Source: Caryophanales bacterium UBA2289 (GTDB taxonomy: Bacteria; Bacillota_I; Bacilli_A; Izemoplasmatales; Hujiaoplasmataceae). From it: a DNA stretch of 26,665 bases. Under the pieces are notes generated by a model. The model did not search any database. It worked only from the letters and a program-made list of their open reading frames with translations, and had not been told where the DNA came from. Shown here piece by piece: positions 7,129-14,889 of this stretch (positions are counted from its first letter, which is position 1; every line of letters begins with the position of its first letter). Both the position numbers and the translations under genes were made by a program. The stretch spans positions 1 to 26,665 of the forward strand of contig DDWJ01000035.1 of assembly GCA_002345505.1 (NCBI GenBank), in the 5' to 3' direction.

Positions 7129-9189
7129 TTATGCAATGCTTAATAAATAAACTGCTGTATTAGCTAAAGTGATTAAGGTAAAGAAGATAGTTGTAAAGAA
7201 TACACCTGTCCAAACATTACCAGTCTTAATTGAAAATCTTCTTAAGATAACGCCAGCTACTGAAAGAGGAATTACAAGTCCTACTGCTAGAATTGAGCTT
7301 AATGAGAAACTTGGATAAGCTGCTACACCTGTAGCGTATAATACACCGTATTGATATAGTAAGAAGAAAATGATTGGTCCTACTAATAAGAACGCTGCTA
7401 ATAAGTCGCCTTTAATACCTTTGCAATTTCTTGTGTTAACGAAAATTGTAACACCAGCTGCGAAGTAATAAATCAATAATAATGGCATATATCTTAAAGC
7501 CGCAACGAATTGTTGAGAGTTAAAGATCTTAACTGCGAATGCATAGATTCTGAAGTCTGTTAAGAAAATCCATTCTACTAATGCTACTACGAATAATAAA
7601 CCAGCTGCTACAGCGATAGCTGTTAAAAGGCTTGTTCCTACTTGAACCCAACTAGCTTTTAAACCATAAGGATTACTTACGTTTTTACCATAGTTGAATA
7701 CTGGAGTAGTAATGAATACTACCAATAAAATCAATCCTGCTGAAGCGATAGCCCAGTATGCGATTGTGTTGATAGAAGGAGCGCTCCAATAAATGCTGCT
7801 AGTGATAATTTGTGTGTTAGTCAATAACCAACGATATAATAAAGCAACAAATGCTACTACAAAAGCGCCTGTTGTAACTTTTTGTGCTAATTTAATTGAT
7901 GTTTCTTCATTTTTAGCAATTGCTGCTACCCAAACAAGAAGTACGAATAAAGCTGCTGCTCCAATAATGTAATACATTACGTCAGCTAAAACTGCTAGTC
8001 CGGCAGAACGGTCCATAAATGCTGTTAAGTAGAACATTGCAATAAATGTAGTAGCTAAAATAGCAACTGTTTTGAATACTTTTGCAGTTTTGTTGTTTTC
8101 TTCTACAACAACGCCTTCAGCTGTTTCTTTAGCAAATATTTTATTGAATACTGGAAGTTTAGAAATAAGAGCGAATAATGGAAATACTAGTGCAAATAAA
8201 GCAATCATAGCTATAAATGTAAATACTTCTTTTAACCACCATGTTTGGCTTGTTGATCCAGTTGAAATTCCATAATCTGCTAATTCTCCAAGATTATGTA
8301 AATCTAATTGGTATGTGAAAGATTCTTCCATGAAAGTAATCGTATCTCTACCAGTAGTTAATGACCAGTGGTTTTGTGGATGAGTTTCATCTGGAGTATA
8401 GATAACTCTTTGGCCACCGTCTTTTTCATAAAATACACCTTGATCAGCTGTGCCTTCGTCATCTCTGCCTAAGAACTGTAAACCTACAACATCTTCAGTA
8501 AAGTCTTTGTGTCTAACACTTCCGGTGTTAAGCCCTGAGTTATCAAAGAAGAATTGGTCCCATTGTGCAGCGATGAAACCTACAGATCTTGTAGATAACA
8601 TATTCCAAGCTTCTGGTACACCAATATAACGGAAATCAGCACCTACTGGTAAACCTACAGCGATTTTTCTGTATCCAGAAACGCCAGCTTGCATTTCATC
8701 AAAAACAAGTGCATAGATTGATGAAAAACCACCCATTGAGTGACCGCTTACTGCGATCATTCCATTACCGTCAGCATCTTTTAAAACATAATCTTGTTCG
8801 TACATGTAGTTAGCGGCATCGCTAACAGCATTAACGAAGAAATTGAAAGCTGCTGGAGTTTCCCATGTTGAATCCCCATGGTCATACATACTGAAGGCCA
8901 AAACTACATAACCTCTTTTTGAAAGTTCAATTGCAGGAATCATTTGCATTTCAGCATTGTTTAAATAACCATGTGTTAAAACAACTGCTGGAGCTGGATT
9001 ATCTTCATCTACACCTTTTGGCATATAAAGATAACCTGCTAATTCCCCGTTTGGAGTTTCAAAACTGATTGTGTCTACTTTTACAGACCAAAATGAGTTT
9101 TGAACCAATGAAGCAAATAAACTAGATACAAGTATTACTACTAGTAGTAACACTAGCCATTTTAATGGCTTTGATAAGTTCTTTAACAT
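7129..9189 (-). CDS. Membrane-anchored alpha/beta hydrolase with C-terminal multi-TM domain
   Basis: A 686-aa protein. One TM segment (about 10-31) leads into an alpha/beta hydrolase domain (about 40-300): oxyanion-type THGY at 72-75, nucleophile elbow GHSMGG with Ser151, and a likely catalytic His274 in NHWSL. From about 317 to the end there are several hydrophobic segments (about 322-343, 373-392, 398-425, 438-455 and more), a membrane domain larger than any simple anchor. The hydrolase domain is expected outside the cell if the N-terminal TM runs in to out. The substrate is unknown; an ester or lipid is plausible. ATG 9187-9189 follows AAGGAG with a 5-base gap. It forms a single-gene unit with its own promoter and terminator. 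Confidence 0.82.
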   Translation of the reverse strand: MLKNLSKPLKWLVLLLVVILVSSLFASLVQNSFWSVKVDTISFETPNGELAGYLYMPKGVDEDNPAPAVVLTHGYLNNAEMQMIPAIELSKRGYVVLAFSMYDHGDSTWETPAAFNFFVNAVSDAANYMYEQDYVLKDADGNGMIAVSGHSMGGFSSIYALVFDEMQAGVSGYRKIAVGLPVGADFRYIGVPEAWNMLSTRSVGFIAAQWDQFFFDNSGLNTGSVRHKDFTEDVVGLQFLGRDDEGTADQGVFYEKDGGQRVIYTPDETHPQNHWSLTTGRDTITFMEESFTYQLDLHNLGELADYGISTGSTSQTWWLKEVFTFIAMIALFALVFPLFALISKLPVFNKIFAKETAEGVVVEENNKTAKVFKTVAILATTFIAMFYLTAFMDRSAGLAVLADVMYYIIGAAALFVLLVWVAAIAKNEETSIKLAQKVTTGAFVVAFVALLYRWLLTNTQIITSSIYWSAPSINTIAYWAIASAGLILLVVFITTPVFNYGKNVSNPYGLKASWVQVGTSLLTAIAVAAGLLFVVALVEWIFLTDFRIYAFAVKIFNSQQFVAALRYMPLLLIYYFAAGVTIFVNTRNCKGIKGDLLAAFLLVGPIIFFLLYQYGVLYATGVAAYPSFSLSSILAVGLVIPLSVAGVILRRFSIKTGNVWTGVFFTTIFFTLITLANTAVYLLSIA

Positions 9190-9320
9190 AATTTCTCCTT
9201 TTCTCTTTTCTTTCTAATAAATTTTATATAAATTTTTATATAATTCCTTAATTTTTTTTAAATAAAAAAAGTCAAGCCAAACAAACACAAACCATGTGCT
9301 CTCCTGCTTCACTCTCAACT

Positions 9321-9334
9321 CTTAAGCGCTTACA
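9321..9334. promoter_or_regulatory. Cre-like operator palindrome
   Basis: The site CTTAAGCGCTTACA contains the 10-bp perfect palindrome TAAGCGCTTA. Read on the plus strand it matches 12 of 14 positions of the CcpA cre consensus TGWAANCGNTNNCW. It lies about 10-25 bases past the likely transcription start of the hydrolase gene, where a bound repressor would block elongation. No CcpA gene is in the window, so the regulator is inferred. Confidence 0.5.
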
Positions 9335-9353
9335 TTATATTTTTACAGCCTAG

Positions 9354-9383
9354 ATTATAACACTTAAAAGCAGAGGGTGTCAA
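9354..9383 (-). promoter_or_regulatory. Strong promoter of the hydrolase gene
   Basis: Perfect TTGACA (plus 9378-9383), 18-base spacer and perfect TATAAT (plus 9354-9359). This implies a 5' leader of about 155 bases before the ATG at 9189. I see only AT-rich sequence in that leader apart from the cre-like site at 9321-9334. Confidence 0.8.
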
Positions 9384-9391
9384 CAGCATTT

Positions 9392-9415
9392 GAAAATAGT
9401 TTTAAATTAAAACTA
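9392..9415 (-). terminator. Possible weak terminator after glpK
   Basis: A 7-bp AT-only stem (TAGTTTT 9397-9403 with AAAACTA 9409-9415) overlaps the glpK stop and is followed by UUUUC on the minus strand. It is weak; read-through into the hydrolase leader is possible. Confidence 0.35.
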
Positions 9416-10903
9416 AATTTTAAAATGTCTTGTAGCTTCTACTGCCAATTTCCAACCCTTTAAAAGTCTCTTCCTTAAAGTTTCTTCCATCTTTGGTTGA
9501 TAAGCAGTATCTTCTTTTTTACTACGTTTGATATCTTCGATATTTTGCCAATAGCCTGAAGCTATACCTGCTAGATATGCAGCACCTAAAGCCGTAGTTT
9601 CCATAATGAACGGTCTTTCTACTTTGGTATTCATGATATCAGCTTGAAATTGCATTAGATAATTATTAACCGTTGCGCCACCGGTAGCCTTAACCACATC
9701 AATTTTTTGATGTGAGTCAGCTTCCATTGCTTTTAAAACATCAGCAACTTGGAAACAAATTGATTCCAATGTAGCTCTTGCAAGTTGTTTTTCATTCGTA
9801 CCTCTAGTCAATCCAAAGATTGCGCCTTTAGCTTCACTATCCCAATAAGGAGTACCCAGACCAACAAATGCCGGAACAAAATAGACGCCTTCATTGCTTT
9901 TTAATTCTTTTGCTAGTTTCTCCGTTTCATCAGCACTTTTGATAATCTTTAATCCATCTCGAAGCCATTGAACACTAGAACCACCGACAAAAACACTTCC
10001 TTCTAAGGCATAGACTAACTTGTCTTTAATCTTCCAAGCAATGGTAGATAACATTCCGTTTTCTGATTTAACAACTTTTGATCCCGTGTTCATTAAAACA
10101 AAACAACCTGTTCCATAAGTCGAGTTAACCATACCTTCGTGACAACAAAGTTGGCCGAACAAAGAAGCTTGTTGATCACCGGCTACACCCATAATCGGAA
10201 TTTTTTCGCCGTAGAAACTTCTTGGTGAAGTTTCACCGTAGAAATAACTTGAATCACATACTTCCGGTAAAATACTCTTAGGAATATCCATAATCTTTAA
10301 TAGTTCATCGTCCCATTTTAATTCATGGATATTATAAAGTAAAGTTCTTGAAGCGTTAGAATAATCAGTTCGATGAATATTACCGGTTAGTTTATATATC
10401 AACCATGAATCAACTGTTCCAAAAGCTAGTTTTCCTTTGGCCGCTTTTTCTCTAGCGCCTTTAACGTTATCTAAGATCCATTTTACTTTAGTACCACTAA
10501 AATAAGCATCGATTAAAAGTCCGGTTTTATTTCTTATCAGTTCTTCATAGCCTGAAGCTTTTAAATCATCGCAAATAGGAGCTGTTTGACGAGATTGCCA
10601 AACTACGGCATTATAAATTGGTTCTCCATTATCTTTATCCCAAATGATTGAAGTTTCTCTTTGATTAGTTATCCCAATCGCTTGAATTTGATTAGGGAGA
10701 ATATTCTTTAAAACAAGTGCTTGAGTTATGGTTGAGATGACACTCAACCAAATCTCATTGGCATCTTGTTCTACCCAACCTGGTTTTGGATAATATTGTT
10801 TGATTTCTTTATTGGCAACCGAAACAATATTAGAGTTTTGGTCGAAGATGATAGCTCTAGTGGAGGTAGTACCTTGATCAATAGCTAAAATGTATTTTTT
10901 CAT
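9413..10903 (-). CDS. glpK: Glycerol kinase
   Basis: A 496-aa FGGY kinase that phosphorylates glycerol to sn-glycerol-3-phosphate with ATP. N-terminal phosphate loop AIDQGTTSTRA (7-17), glycerol-binding Arg82-Glu83 (TNQRETS), Trp102, Tyr134 and catalytic-base Asp243 in AGDQQASLFGQ, then TYGTGCF and the C-terminal ATP region with GGATVNN and TTALGAAYLAG. Length is normal. ATG at 10901-10903 overlaps the TGA of the upstream DUF1667 gene (ATGA) and has its own AAAGGAGG. It is last in the glp operon. The activation-loop stretch RSFYGEKIPI has Ser229 where PTS-regulated Gram-positive kinases carry a phosphorylated His in HFYG, so HPr control looks lost (family knowledge plus my alignment by eye). 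No glpF is in the window. Confidence 0.97.
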   Translation of the reverse strand: MKKYILAIDQGTTSTRAIIFDQNSNIVSVANKEIKQYYPKPGWVEQDANEIWLSVISTITQALVLKNILPNQIQAIGITNQRETSIIWDKDNGEPIYNAVVWQSRQTAPICDDLKASGYEELIRNKTGLLIDAYFSGTKVKWILDNVKGAREKAAKGKLAFGTVDSWLIYKLTGNIHRTDYSNASRTLLYNIHELKWDDELLKIMDIPKSILPEVCDSSYFYGETSPRSFYGEKIPIMGVAGDQQASLFGQLCCHEGMVNSTYGTGCFVLMNTGSKVVKSENGMLSTIAWKIKDKLVYALEGSVFVGGSSVQWLRDGLKIIKSADETEKLAKELKSNEGVYFVPAFVGLGTPYWDSEAKGAIFGLTRGTNEKQLARATLESICFQVADVLKAMEADSHQKIDVVKATGGATVNNYLMQFQADIMNTKVERPFIMETTALGAAYLAGIASGYWQNIEDIKRSKKEDTAYQPKMEETLRKRLLKGWKLAVEATRHFKI

Positions 10904-11262
10904 TTTCTTTCCTCCTTTCTTTTAATTTCTTTTGTTAAAACGATATTTGCATTGGTGTTTAAGATATGTTCAATAACAATATCACCAATATTCATTTCTT
11001 TATCAATAACAATTTTATTAATTTCTTCCATTGCCTTCATCAACAAACCCTTAGGAATCGGTTGATCGGTTTTAACACTCGCTCGAGGTATTTCTGGAAA
11101 AATAGTTTTTACAGTTGTCGTTAAGATTCTTGTTGGGTTGGTCATTTCATTTTTAACGTAAATCTCACCGCGTTTACATTGGTTTCCAGAAATACTGCCT
11201 TGGTCATCAACTATGACTCTACAACCTCTTGGACAGACAATACAAATAAATTCTTTTGCCAT
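10900..11262 (-). CDS. DUF1667 (COG3862) Cys-motif protein, third component of G3P dehydrogenase
   Basis: A 120-aa protein with an N-terminal cysteine cluster: Cys7, Cys10, Cys14 and Cys29 (CxxC-x3-C-x14-C, FICIVCPRGC then GNQCKRGE). This family is found in glycerol operons beside a GlpA-like dehydrogenase and a second flavoprotein. The cysteines suggest an Fe-S or metal site for electron transfer; that is inference. ATG at 11260-11262 has AGGAGG at 11271-11276, 8 bases away. It starts 3 bases after the upstream flavoprotein stop and its TGA overlaps the glpK ATG, so translation is tightly coupled. Confidence 0.88.
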   Translation of the reverse strand: MAKEFICIVCPRGCRVIVDDQGSISGNQCKRGEIYVKNEMTNPTRILTTTVKTIFPEIPRASVKTDQPIPKGLLMKAMEEINKIVIDKEMNIGDIVIEHILNTNANIVLTKEIKRKEERK

Positions 11263-11265
11263 CTT

Positions 11266-12525
11266 TTACACCTCCTCGATTTCAATCATAATATCTTGAT
11301 TTTGATCTAGTTCAAGGTATGAGAAAGTTAAAGTTTCCATTTCTGCAGGAACGATAAATGCTCTTCTCTTTTGATAGATAAGTTTTTCGCCTTGATAAAC
11401 CTTTACCAAGGCTTTTTCAATTTTTTTTGAAGATCTGTAACTTACTAGTAAATCTTTTTCAACCCAACCAAAATCTAAGTATTGCGGAGCTACATAGAGA
11501 ATATTTTTCCCAGGATTAATCGCTATCTTTTTTCTATTTGTAACTAATCCATCTAAATAATCACTAGCGCTTAATCCGGCTCTACTGCTTTCTTTAGAAA
11601 CATTATCAACCAAATCATGTACTTGAAGACTATTACCACAGATAAATAATCCTTTGACAGAAGTTTCATATGCTTGATTGATTTTAGCGCTTTTAGTTTT
11701 AGGATCAACCTCCACATATAAATCATCTAACAATGTTATATCTGGAATTAGACCAATTGACAAAAGCAAGGTGTCTACTTCAAAATGTTTTTCAGTATTC
11801 GGTATCGGATTAAATCTTTCATCTACTTGTTGGATAGTTATCGCGCTTAACCTTTTATCTTCATCCGCTTCAACATTGGTTACAGTGTGTGATAAATAAA
11901 GTGGTATATCAAAATCATTTAAACATTGGACGATATTACGATTAAGTCCGTTTGAATAAGGCATTATTTCCGCTACACCTAAAACTTCGGCACCTTCAAG
12001 ATACATTCTTCTCGCCATGATAAGACCAATATCACCACTACCTAAGATAAAGACTTTCTTACCGACCATATATCCGTTGATATTAAGATATCTTTGCGCA
12101 CTACCGGCAGTGATTACGCCATTTGGTCTATCTCCTGGCATGGAGATTTGACCTCTTGTTCTTTCATAACAGCCACTTGAGATAATTACTGATCTGGCAG
12201 TTATATTTCTTATCCCTAATTCTTTTGAAGAAAGCGTGATTATAAAATCATCATTATTTTTATCTAATTTGATAACAGTAGTATTAACAAGATAATCTAT
12301 TTTTAAATCCATAAATTCTTCAATAAACTTATGAGCATACTCTGGTCCGGTGTATTCCTCTTTAAACACTTCAAGACCAAAACCGTTGTGAATACATTGG
12401 TTTAGGATTCCACCTAAGCTTTCTTCTCTTTCAATTAATAATACGTCTTTATTTCTTTTCTTGGCGGAGATGCTAGCAGCAAGACCTGATGCACCACCAC
12501 CAATAACAACAATGTCTCTTATCAT
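11266..12525 (-). CDS. FAD/NAD(P)-binding oxidoreductase of the glp operon (COG0446, GlpB-like partner)
   Basis: A 419-aa flavoprotein. FAD Rossmann motif VVIGGGASG (6-14) followed by the acidic end IERE; GGILNQCIHNGFG with Cys44, typical of this glycerol-operon subfamily; a second Rossmann fold with FILGSGDIG for NAD(P); and a C-terminal FICGN segment. About 90 extra residues (roughly 330-419) look beta-rich and are not needed for the core fold. It probably passes electrons from the GlpA-like subunit to NAD(P) or another carrier. ATG at 12523-12525 overlaps the upstream TGA (ATGA) with GAAGGTG ahead of it. Confidence 0.88.
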   Translation of the reverse strand: MIRDIVVIGGGASGLAASISAKKRNKDVLLIEREESLGGILNQCIHNGFGLEVFKEEYTGPEYAHKFIEEFMDLKIDYLVNTTVIKLDKNNDDFIITLSSKELGIRNITARSVIISSGCYERTRGQISMPGDRPNGVITAGSAQRYLNINGYMVGKKVFILGSGDIGLIMARRMYLEGAEVLGVAEIMPYSNGLNRNIVQCLNDFDIPLYLSHTVTNVEADEDKRLSAITIQQVDERFNPIPNTEKHFEVDTLLLSIGLIPDITLLDDLYVEVDPKTKSAKINQAYETSVKGLFICGNSLQVHDLVDNVSKESSRAGLSASDYLDGLVTNRKKIAINPGKNILYVAPQYLDFGWVEKDLLVSYRSSKKIEKALVKVYQGEKLIYQKRRAFIVPAEMETLTFSYLELDQNQDIMIEIEEV

Positions 12526-13967
12526 AGTTTCACCTTCGTCTCAGAAACAAATAACTTCGTTTCTTCCTTATCATAAGCCACGTCTAAAGGTGACATGTTA
12601 AATTCTTTCGCTATCATTTTCATAATCTTTTCTTCACAGTAACCGCCTTGACATAGTCCGGCACCAGCTCTAGTTCTCTTCTTAATGCCTTTAATCGTAT
12701 TCGAACCTAAAGGTCCATGCATTGCGTCAAGAATTTCTTTCTCGGTGATTTTTTCACATTTACAGATGATATTTCCGTATAAAGGTTCATCTTTAATCAA
12801 GTCTTGTTTCTCTTCTTGACTTAATCGATGAAACATTTTTCTTTTTTTACGGTAAGGATTAAATCCTGGGTTTAAAGCATACTTCTTGTTTACATTCATC
12901 ACATCGTTAACCAAATATTTTGCGATTGCAAAACAAGCAGTTAATCCCGGCGAGTCGATACCGCCTAAATGATAAAGATTGGCAAACTCTAATGATTCTT
13001 TGATATAGAAATCGTCATAATCTGAAGTAGATCTAATACCTGCGAAACTTCTGATTATTTGGTTAAATGGAATATTGTCAGCTAACATTGAAGCATGATC
13101 TTTAACATAGGTTAAACCTTCGTATGAAGTAGTGGGATGATATTTGTCTTCGACTTCAAGAGAGTTTGGACCTAATAAGATTTCACCATGAACTTGCGGT
13201 GTTATCAAAACGCCTTTGCCAAGTTCGGTCGGTAGAGGATATAAGATATTTTTAACGAAGCCTTTAACTCTTTTATCTAAAACAAAGTATTCGCCTTTTC
13301 TTCCCTTTATTTTAAATTGAACATTTTTTTCTATTAATGAAGCAATATCATCACTAGCAACTCCAGCAGCGTTTATGAGATGAACTGATTCTAAGATATC
13401 AGAATTATTAACAGTGACATAGAATTTATCGTTTTCTTTTCTTATAGCAGTTACTAAGGAGTTCTTCTTAAACTCAACTCCGTTTATAATTGCATTTTCC
13501 ATAGCCGCAAAAGCAACTTCCCAAGGGTAAGTTACTTTAGTGGTTGGTAAAGACAAGACTTTGGTTACTGATTTAGAAAGGTTGGGCTCAATCAATGAGG
13601 CTTCTTTGTAATCTAGAATCGAGAATTCTGGAACTTGATTGATTTTAGCTGTTTTAGCTAGTTCAAATAGTTGTTCTTCTTCAGCTTTATTATGAGCAAC
13701 AACAAAAGCTCCCGTTCTTAATAACGGAATTTCTAATTCTTTTTCCATATCTTCATATAATTTATTACCCCAAACGGATAATTTAGCTTTTAAAGAATTG
13801 GGTTCTGGATTGTGTCCTGAATGAACAATAGCGCTATTAGCAAGGCTTTGTACATTAGCAACGTCATTTTCTTTTTCCAAAACTAATACTTTCACATTAA
13901 AACGGGATAATTCTCTAGCAATGCATGAGCCGATTACACCAGCTCCAATAATAATATAATCGTACAC
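12522..13967 (-). CDS. GlpA-like FAD-dependent glycerol-3-phosphate dehydrogenase with BFD [2Fe-2S] domain
   Basis: A 481-aa COG0579 enzyme. FAD motif IIIGAGVIGSCIARELS and the substrate-side SAIVHSGHNPEPNSLKAKL are clear. The C-terminal BFD-like domain carries Cys402, Cys404, Cys439 and Cys444 (CKC...CQGGYC), a [2Fe-2S] pattern. It should oxidise glycerol-3-phosphate to dihydroxyacetone phosphate and pass electrons through the Fe-S cluster, unlike H2O2-forming GlpO, which lacks this domain. The start is GTG at 13965-13967; AAAGGA lies 10 bases upstream and no in-frame ATG fits better. It is the first enzyme gene after glpP, behind the hairpin at 13990-14038. Confidence 0.9.
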   Translation of the reverse strand: MYDYIIIGAGVIGSCIARELSRFNVKVLVLEKENDVANVQSLANSAIVHSGHNPEPNSLKAKLSVWGNKLYEDMEKELEIPLLRTGAFVVAHNKAEEEQLFELAKTAKINQVPEFSILDYKEASLIEPNLSKSVTKVLSLPTTKVTYPWEVAFAAMENAIINGVEFKKNSLVTAIRKENDKFYVTVNNSDILESVHLINAAGVASDDIASLIEKNVQFKIKGRKGEYFVLDKRVKGFVKNILYPLPTELGKGVLITPQVHGEILLGPNSLEVEDKYHPTTSYEGLTYVKDHASMLADNIPFNQIIRSFAGIRSTSDYDDFYIKESLEFANLYHLGGIDSPGLTACFAIAKYLVNDVMNVNKKYALNPGFNPYRKKRKMFHRLSQEEKQDLIKDEPLYGNIICKCEKITEKEILDAMHGPLGSNTIKGIKKRTRAGAGLCQGGYCEEKIMKMIAKEFNMSPLDVAYDKEETKLFVSETKVKL

Positions 13968-13989
13968 TTTTTGTTTGTCCTTTCTTTTA

Positions 13990-14038
13990 AAAATAAAAGC
14001 GAGTAAAAAAAATGATTTTTATCATTTATCTACTCGCT
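13990..14038 (-). terminator. Two-tier hairpin/terminator between glpP and the glp enzyme genes
   Basis: Outer stem AGCGAGTA (13998-14005) with TACTCGCT (14031-14038); inner stem AAATGAT (14010-14016) with ATCATTT (14021-14027). On the minus strand the 3' arm runs straight into UUUUAUUUU, so it should terminate. Its place, between the antiterminator gene and its likely target genes, suggests it is the GlpP-controlled site (inference from Bacillus glp leaders). Confidence 0.75.
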
Positions 14039-14065
14039 TAGGTCTCTTTATTATTTATTAAATTT

Positions 14066-14611
14066 TTAGTTTAGTTTCCAAAGTTCCGGATTTGAAGTTG
14101 TTATAGCAATAGCTCCAACTTCAAAACATTTTAATGCTTGTGCTTCATCTCTAATTAACCCGCCCATTAAAATTTGCGCGTTAAGTTCTGTTTTAATTTC
14201 TGGTATTAAGTCATAACAAGCTGCAGGCAATACTTCTACGAAATCAGGTCTTAGTCTTTTACCGATATCTAAGGATTGTTCTAAAGAGATAGTGTCTTTT
14301 AAGAAGAAACGATAGATTCCTAAAATTCCTCTTTTTTTACAAACTTCAATAACTTTTGGTTTTGAAGAGATAATGCCATCGACATTTAAAACTTGGATTA
14401 AATAGATTGCGCCAAACTCATCGCTTGTAAGTCCTTTAATCAATTCCGAATGGATTAAAACTTTTTTGTTATTTTTTTTCATTAATTTAACTAGTTCTTC
14501 AAGTTGTGCCAACTGGAAGTTCATTAAGATTCCATATGTCAAATCTGTTTCTAAAAACTCTTTAAGTTTCTTATGATTTGAGATTGCAGGAATTATTCTC
14601 TGTTTATCCAT
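14066..14611 (-). CDS. glpP: Glycerol-3-phosphate-responsive antiterminator
   Basis: A 181-aa GlpP family (COG1954) protein, normal length, with a TIM-barrel-like fold. Typical segments are RIIPAISNHKKLKEFL at the N terminus, KKVLIHSELIKGL, DGIISSKP, RPDFVEVLPA, and the phosphate-binding-like QILMGGLIRDEAQA with IAITTSNPELW at the end. In Bacillus, GlpP with glycerol-3-phosphate binds glp leader RNA and stops termination. ATG at 14609-14611 has AGGGGA upstream. It heads the operon, about 100 bases ahead of the GlpA-like gene, with a hairpin in its own leader and a terminator-like hairpin downstream. Confidence 0.94.
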   Translation of the reverse strand: MDKQRIIPAISNHKKLKEFLETDLTYGILMNFQLAQLEELVKLMKKNNKKVLIHSELIKGLTSDEFGAIYLIQVLNVDGIISSKPKVIEVCKKRGILGIYRFFLKDTISLEQSLDIGKRLRPDFVEVLPAACYDLIPEIKTELNAQILMGGLIRDEAQALKCFEVGAIAITTSNPELWKLN

Positions 14612-14631
14612 AATTTCCCCTTATATAAGAA

Positions 14632-14672
14632 ATAGAACGAAAAAAGCCGCAAAGATTCGGTATTCGTTCTAT
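14632..14672 (-). promoter_or_regulatory. Two-tier hairpin in the glpP leader
   Basis: Outer 10-bp stem ATAGAACGAA (14632-14641) with TTCGTTCTAT (14663-14672), and a small inner CCG/CGG stem. On the minus strand the U-rich bulge (CUUUU) lies on the 3' side only, as in the hairpin at 13990-14038. The RNA exit (UUCUUAUAU) is only mildly U-rich, so it is a weak terminator or a regulatory fold next to the glpP ribosome binding site. Confidence 0.6.
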
Positions 14673-14704
14673 CATTTCTCTTTTTCTTATTAACTTATGA
14701 ATAA

Positions 14705-14734
14705 ATTATAAACCGGGTTAAGGGAAGTTGTCAA
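14705..14734 (-). promoter_or_regulatory. Promoter of the glp operon
   Basis: Perfect TTGACA (plus 14729-14734), 18-base spacer, perfect TATAAT (plus 14705-14710). The leader of about 85 bases before the glpP ATG carries the hairpin at 14632-14672. It fires away from the BMP promoter on the other strand. Confidence 0.85.
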
Positions 14735-14823
14735 GGCGGATTTAACAATTCTTTTTTTTCTTAAATATTATTATATATAATAATTTTTTTACATTAATTA
14801 TTGGCTCAATACCGAAAAAGTTC

Positions 14824-14852
14824 TTGTATTAAAGCCCTTTCAATGATAAAAT
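14824..14852 (+). promoter_or_regulatory. Promoter of the BMP/ABC nucleoside transporter operon
   Basis: TTGTAT (14824-14829), 17-base spacer, TAAAAT (14847-14852) preceded by TGA to make an extended -10. The leader to the ATG at 14890 is only about 30 bases, too short for a purine riboswitch. Confidence 0.6.
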
Positions 14853-14889
14853 ACTCTTTAGAGATTTAAAAAAATATGGAGGAGAGAAA

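Noticed and set aside
12522..13967. H2O2-producing glycerol-3-phosphate oxidase GlpO
   Set aside because: The C-terminal BFD cysteines and the flavoprotein and DUF1667 partners fit an electron-transferring dehydrogenase instead.
14853..14889. Purine riboswitch ahead of the nucleoside transporter
   Set aside because: Only about 30 bases separate the likely transcription start from the ATG, and no three-way junction sequence is present.
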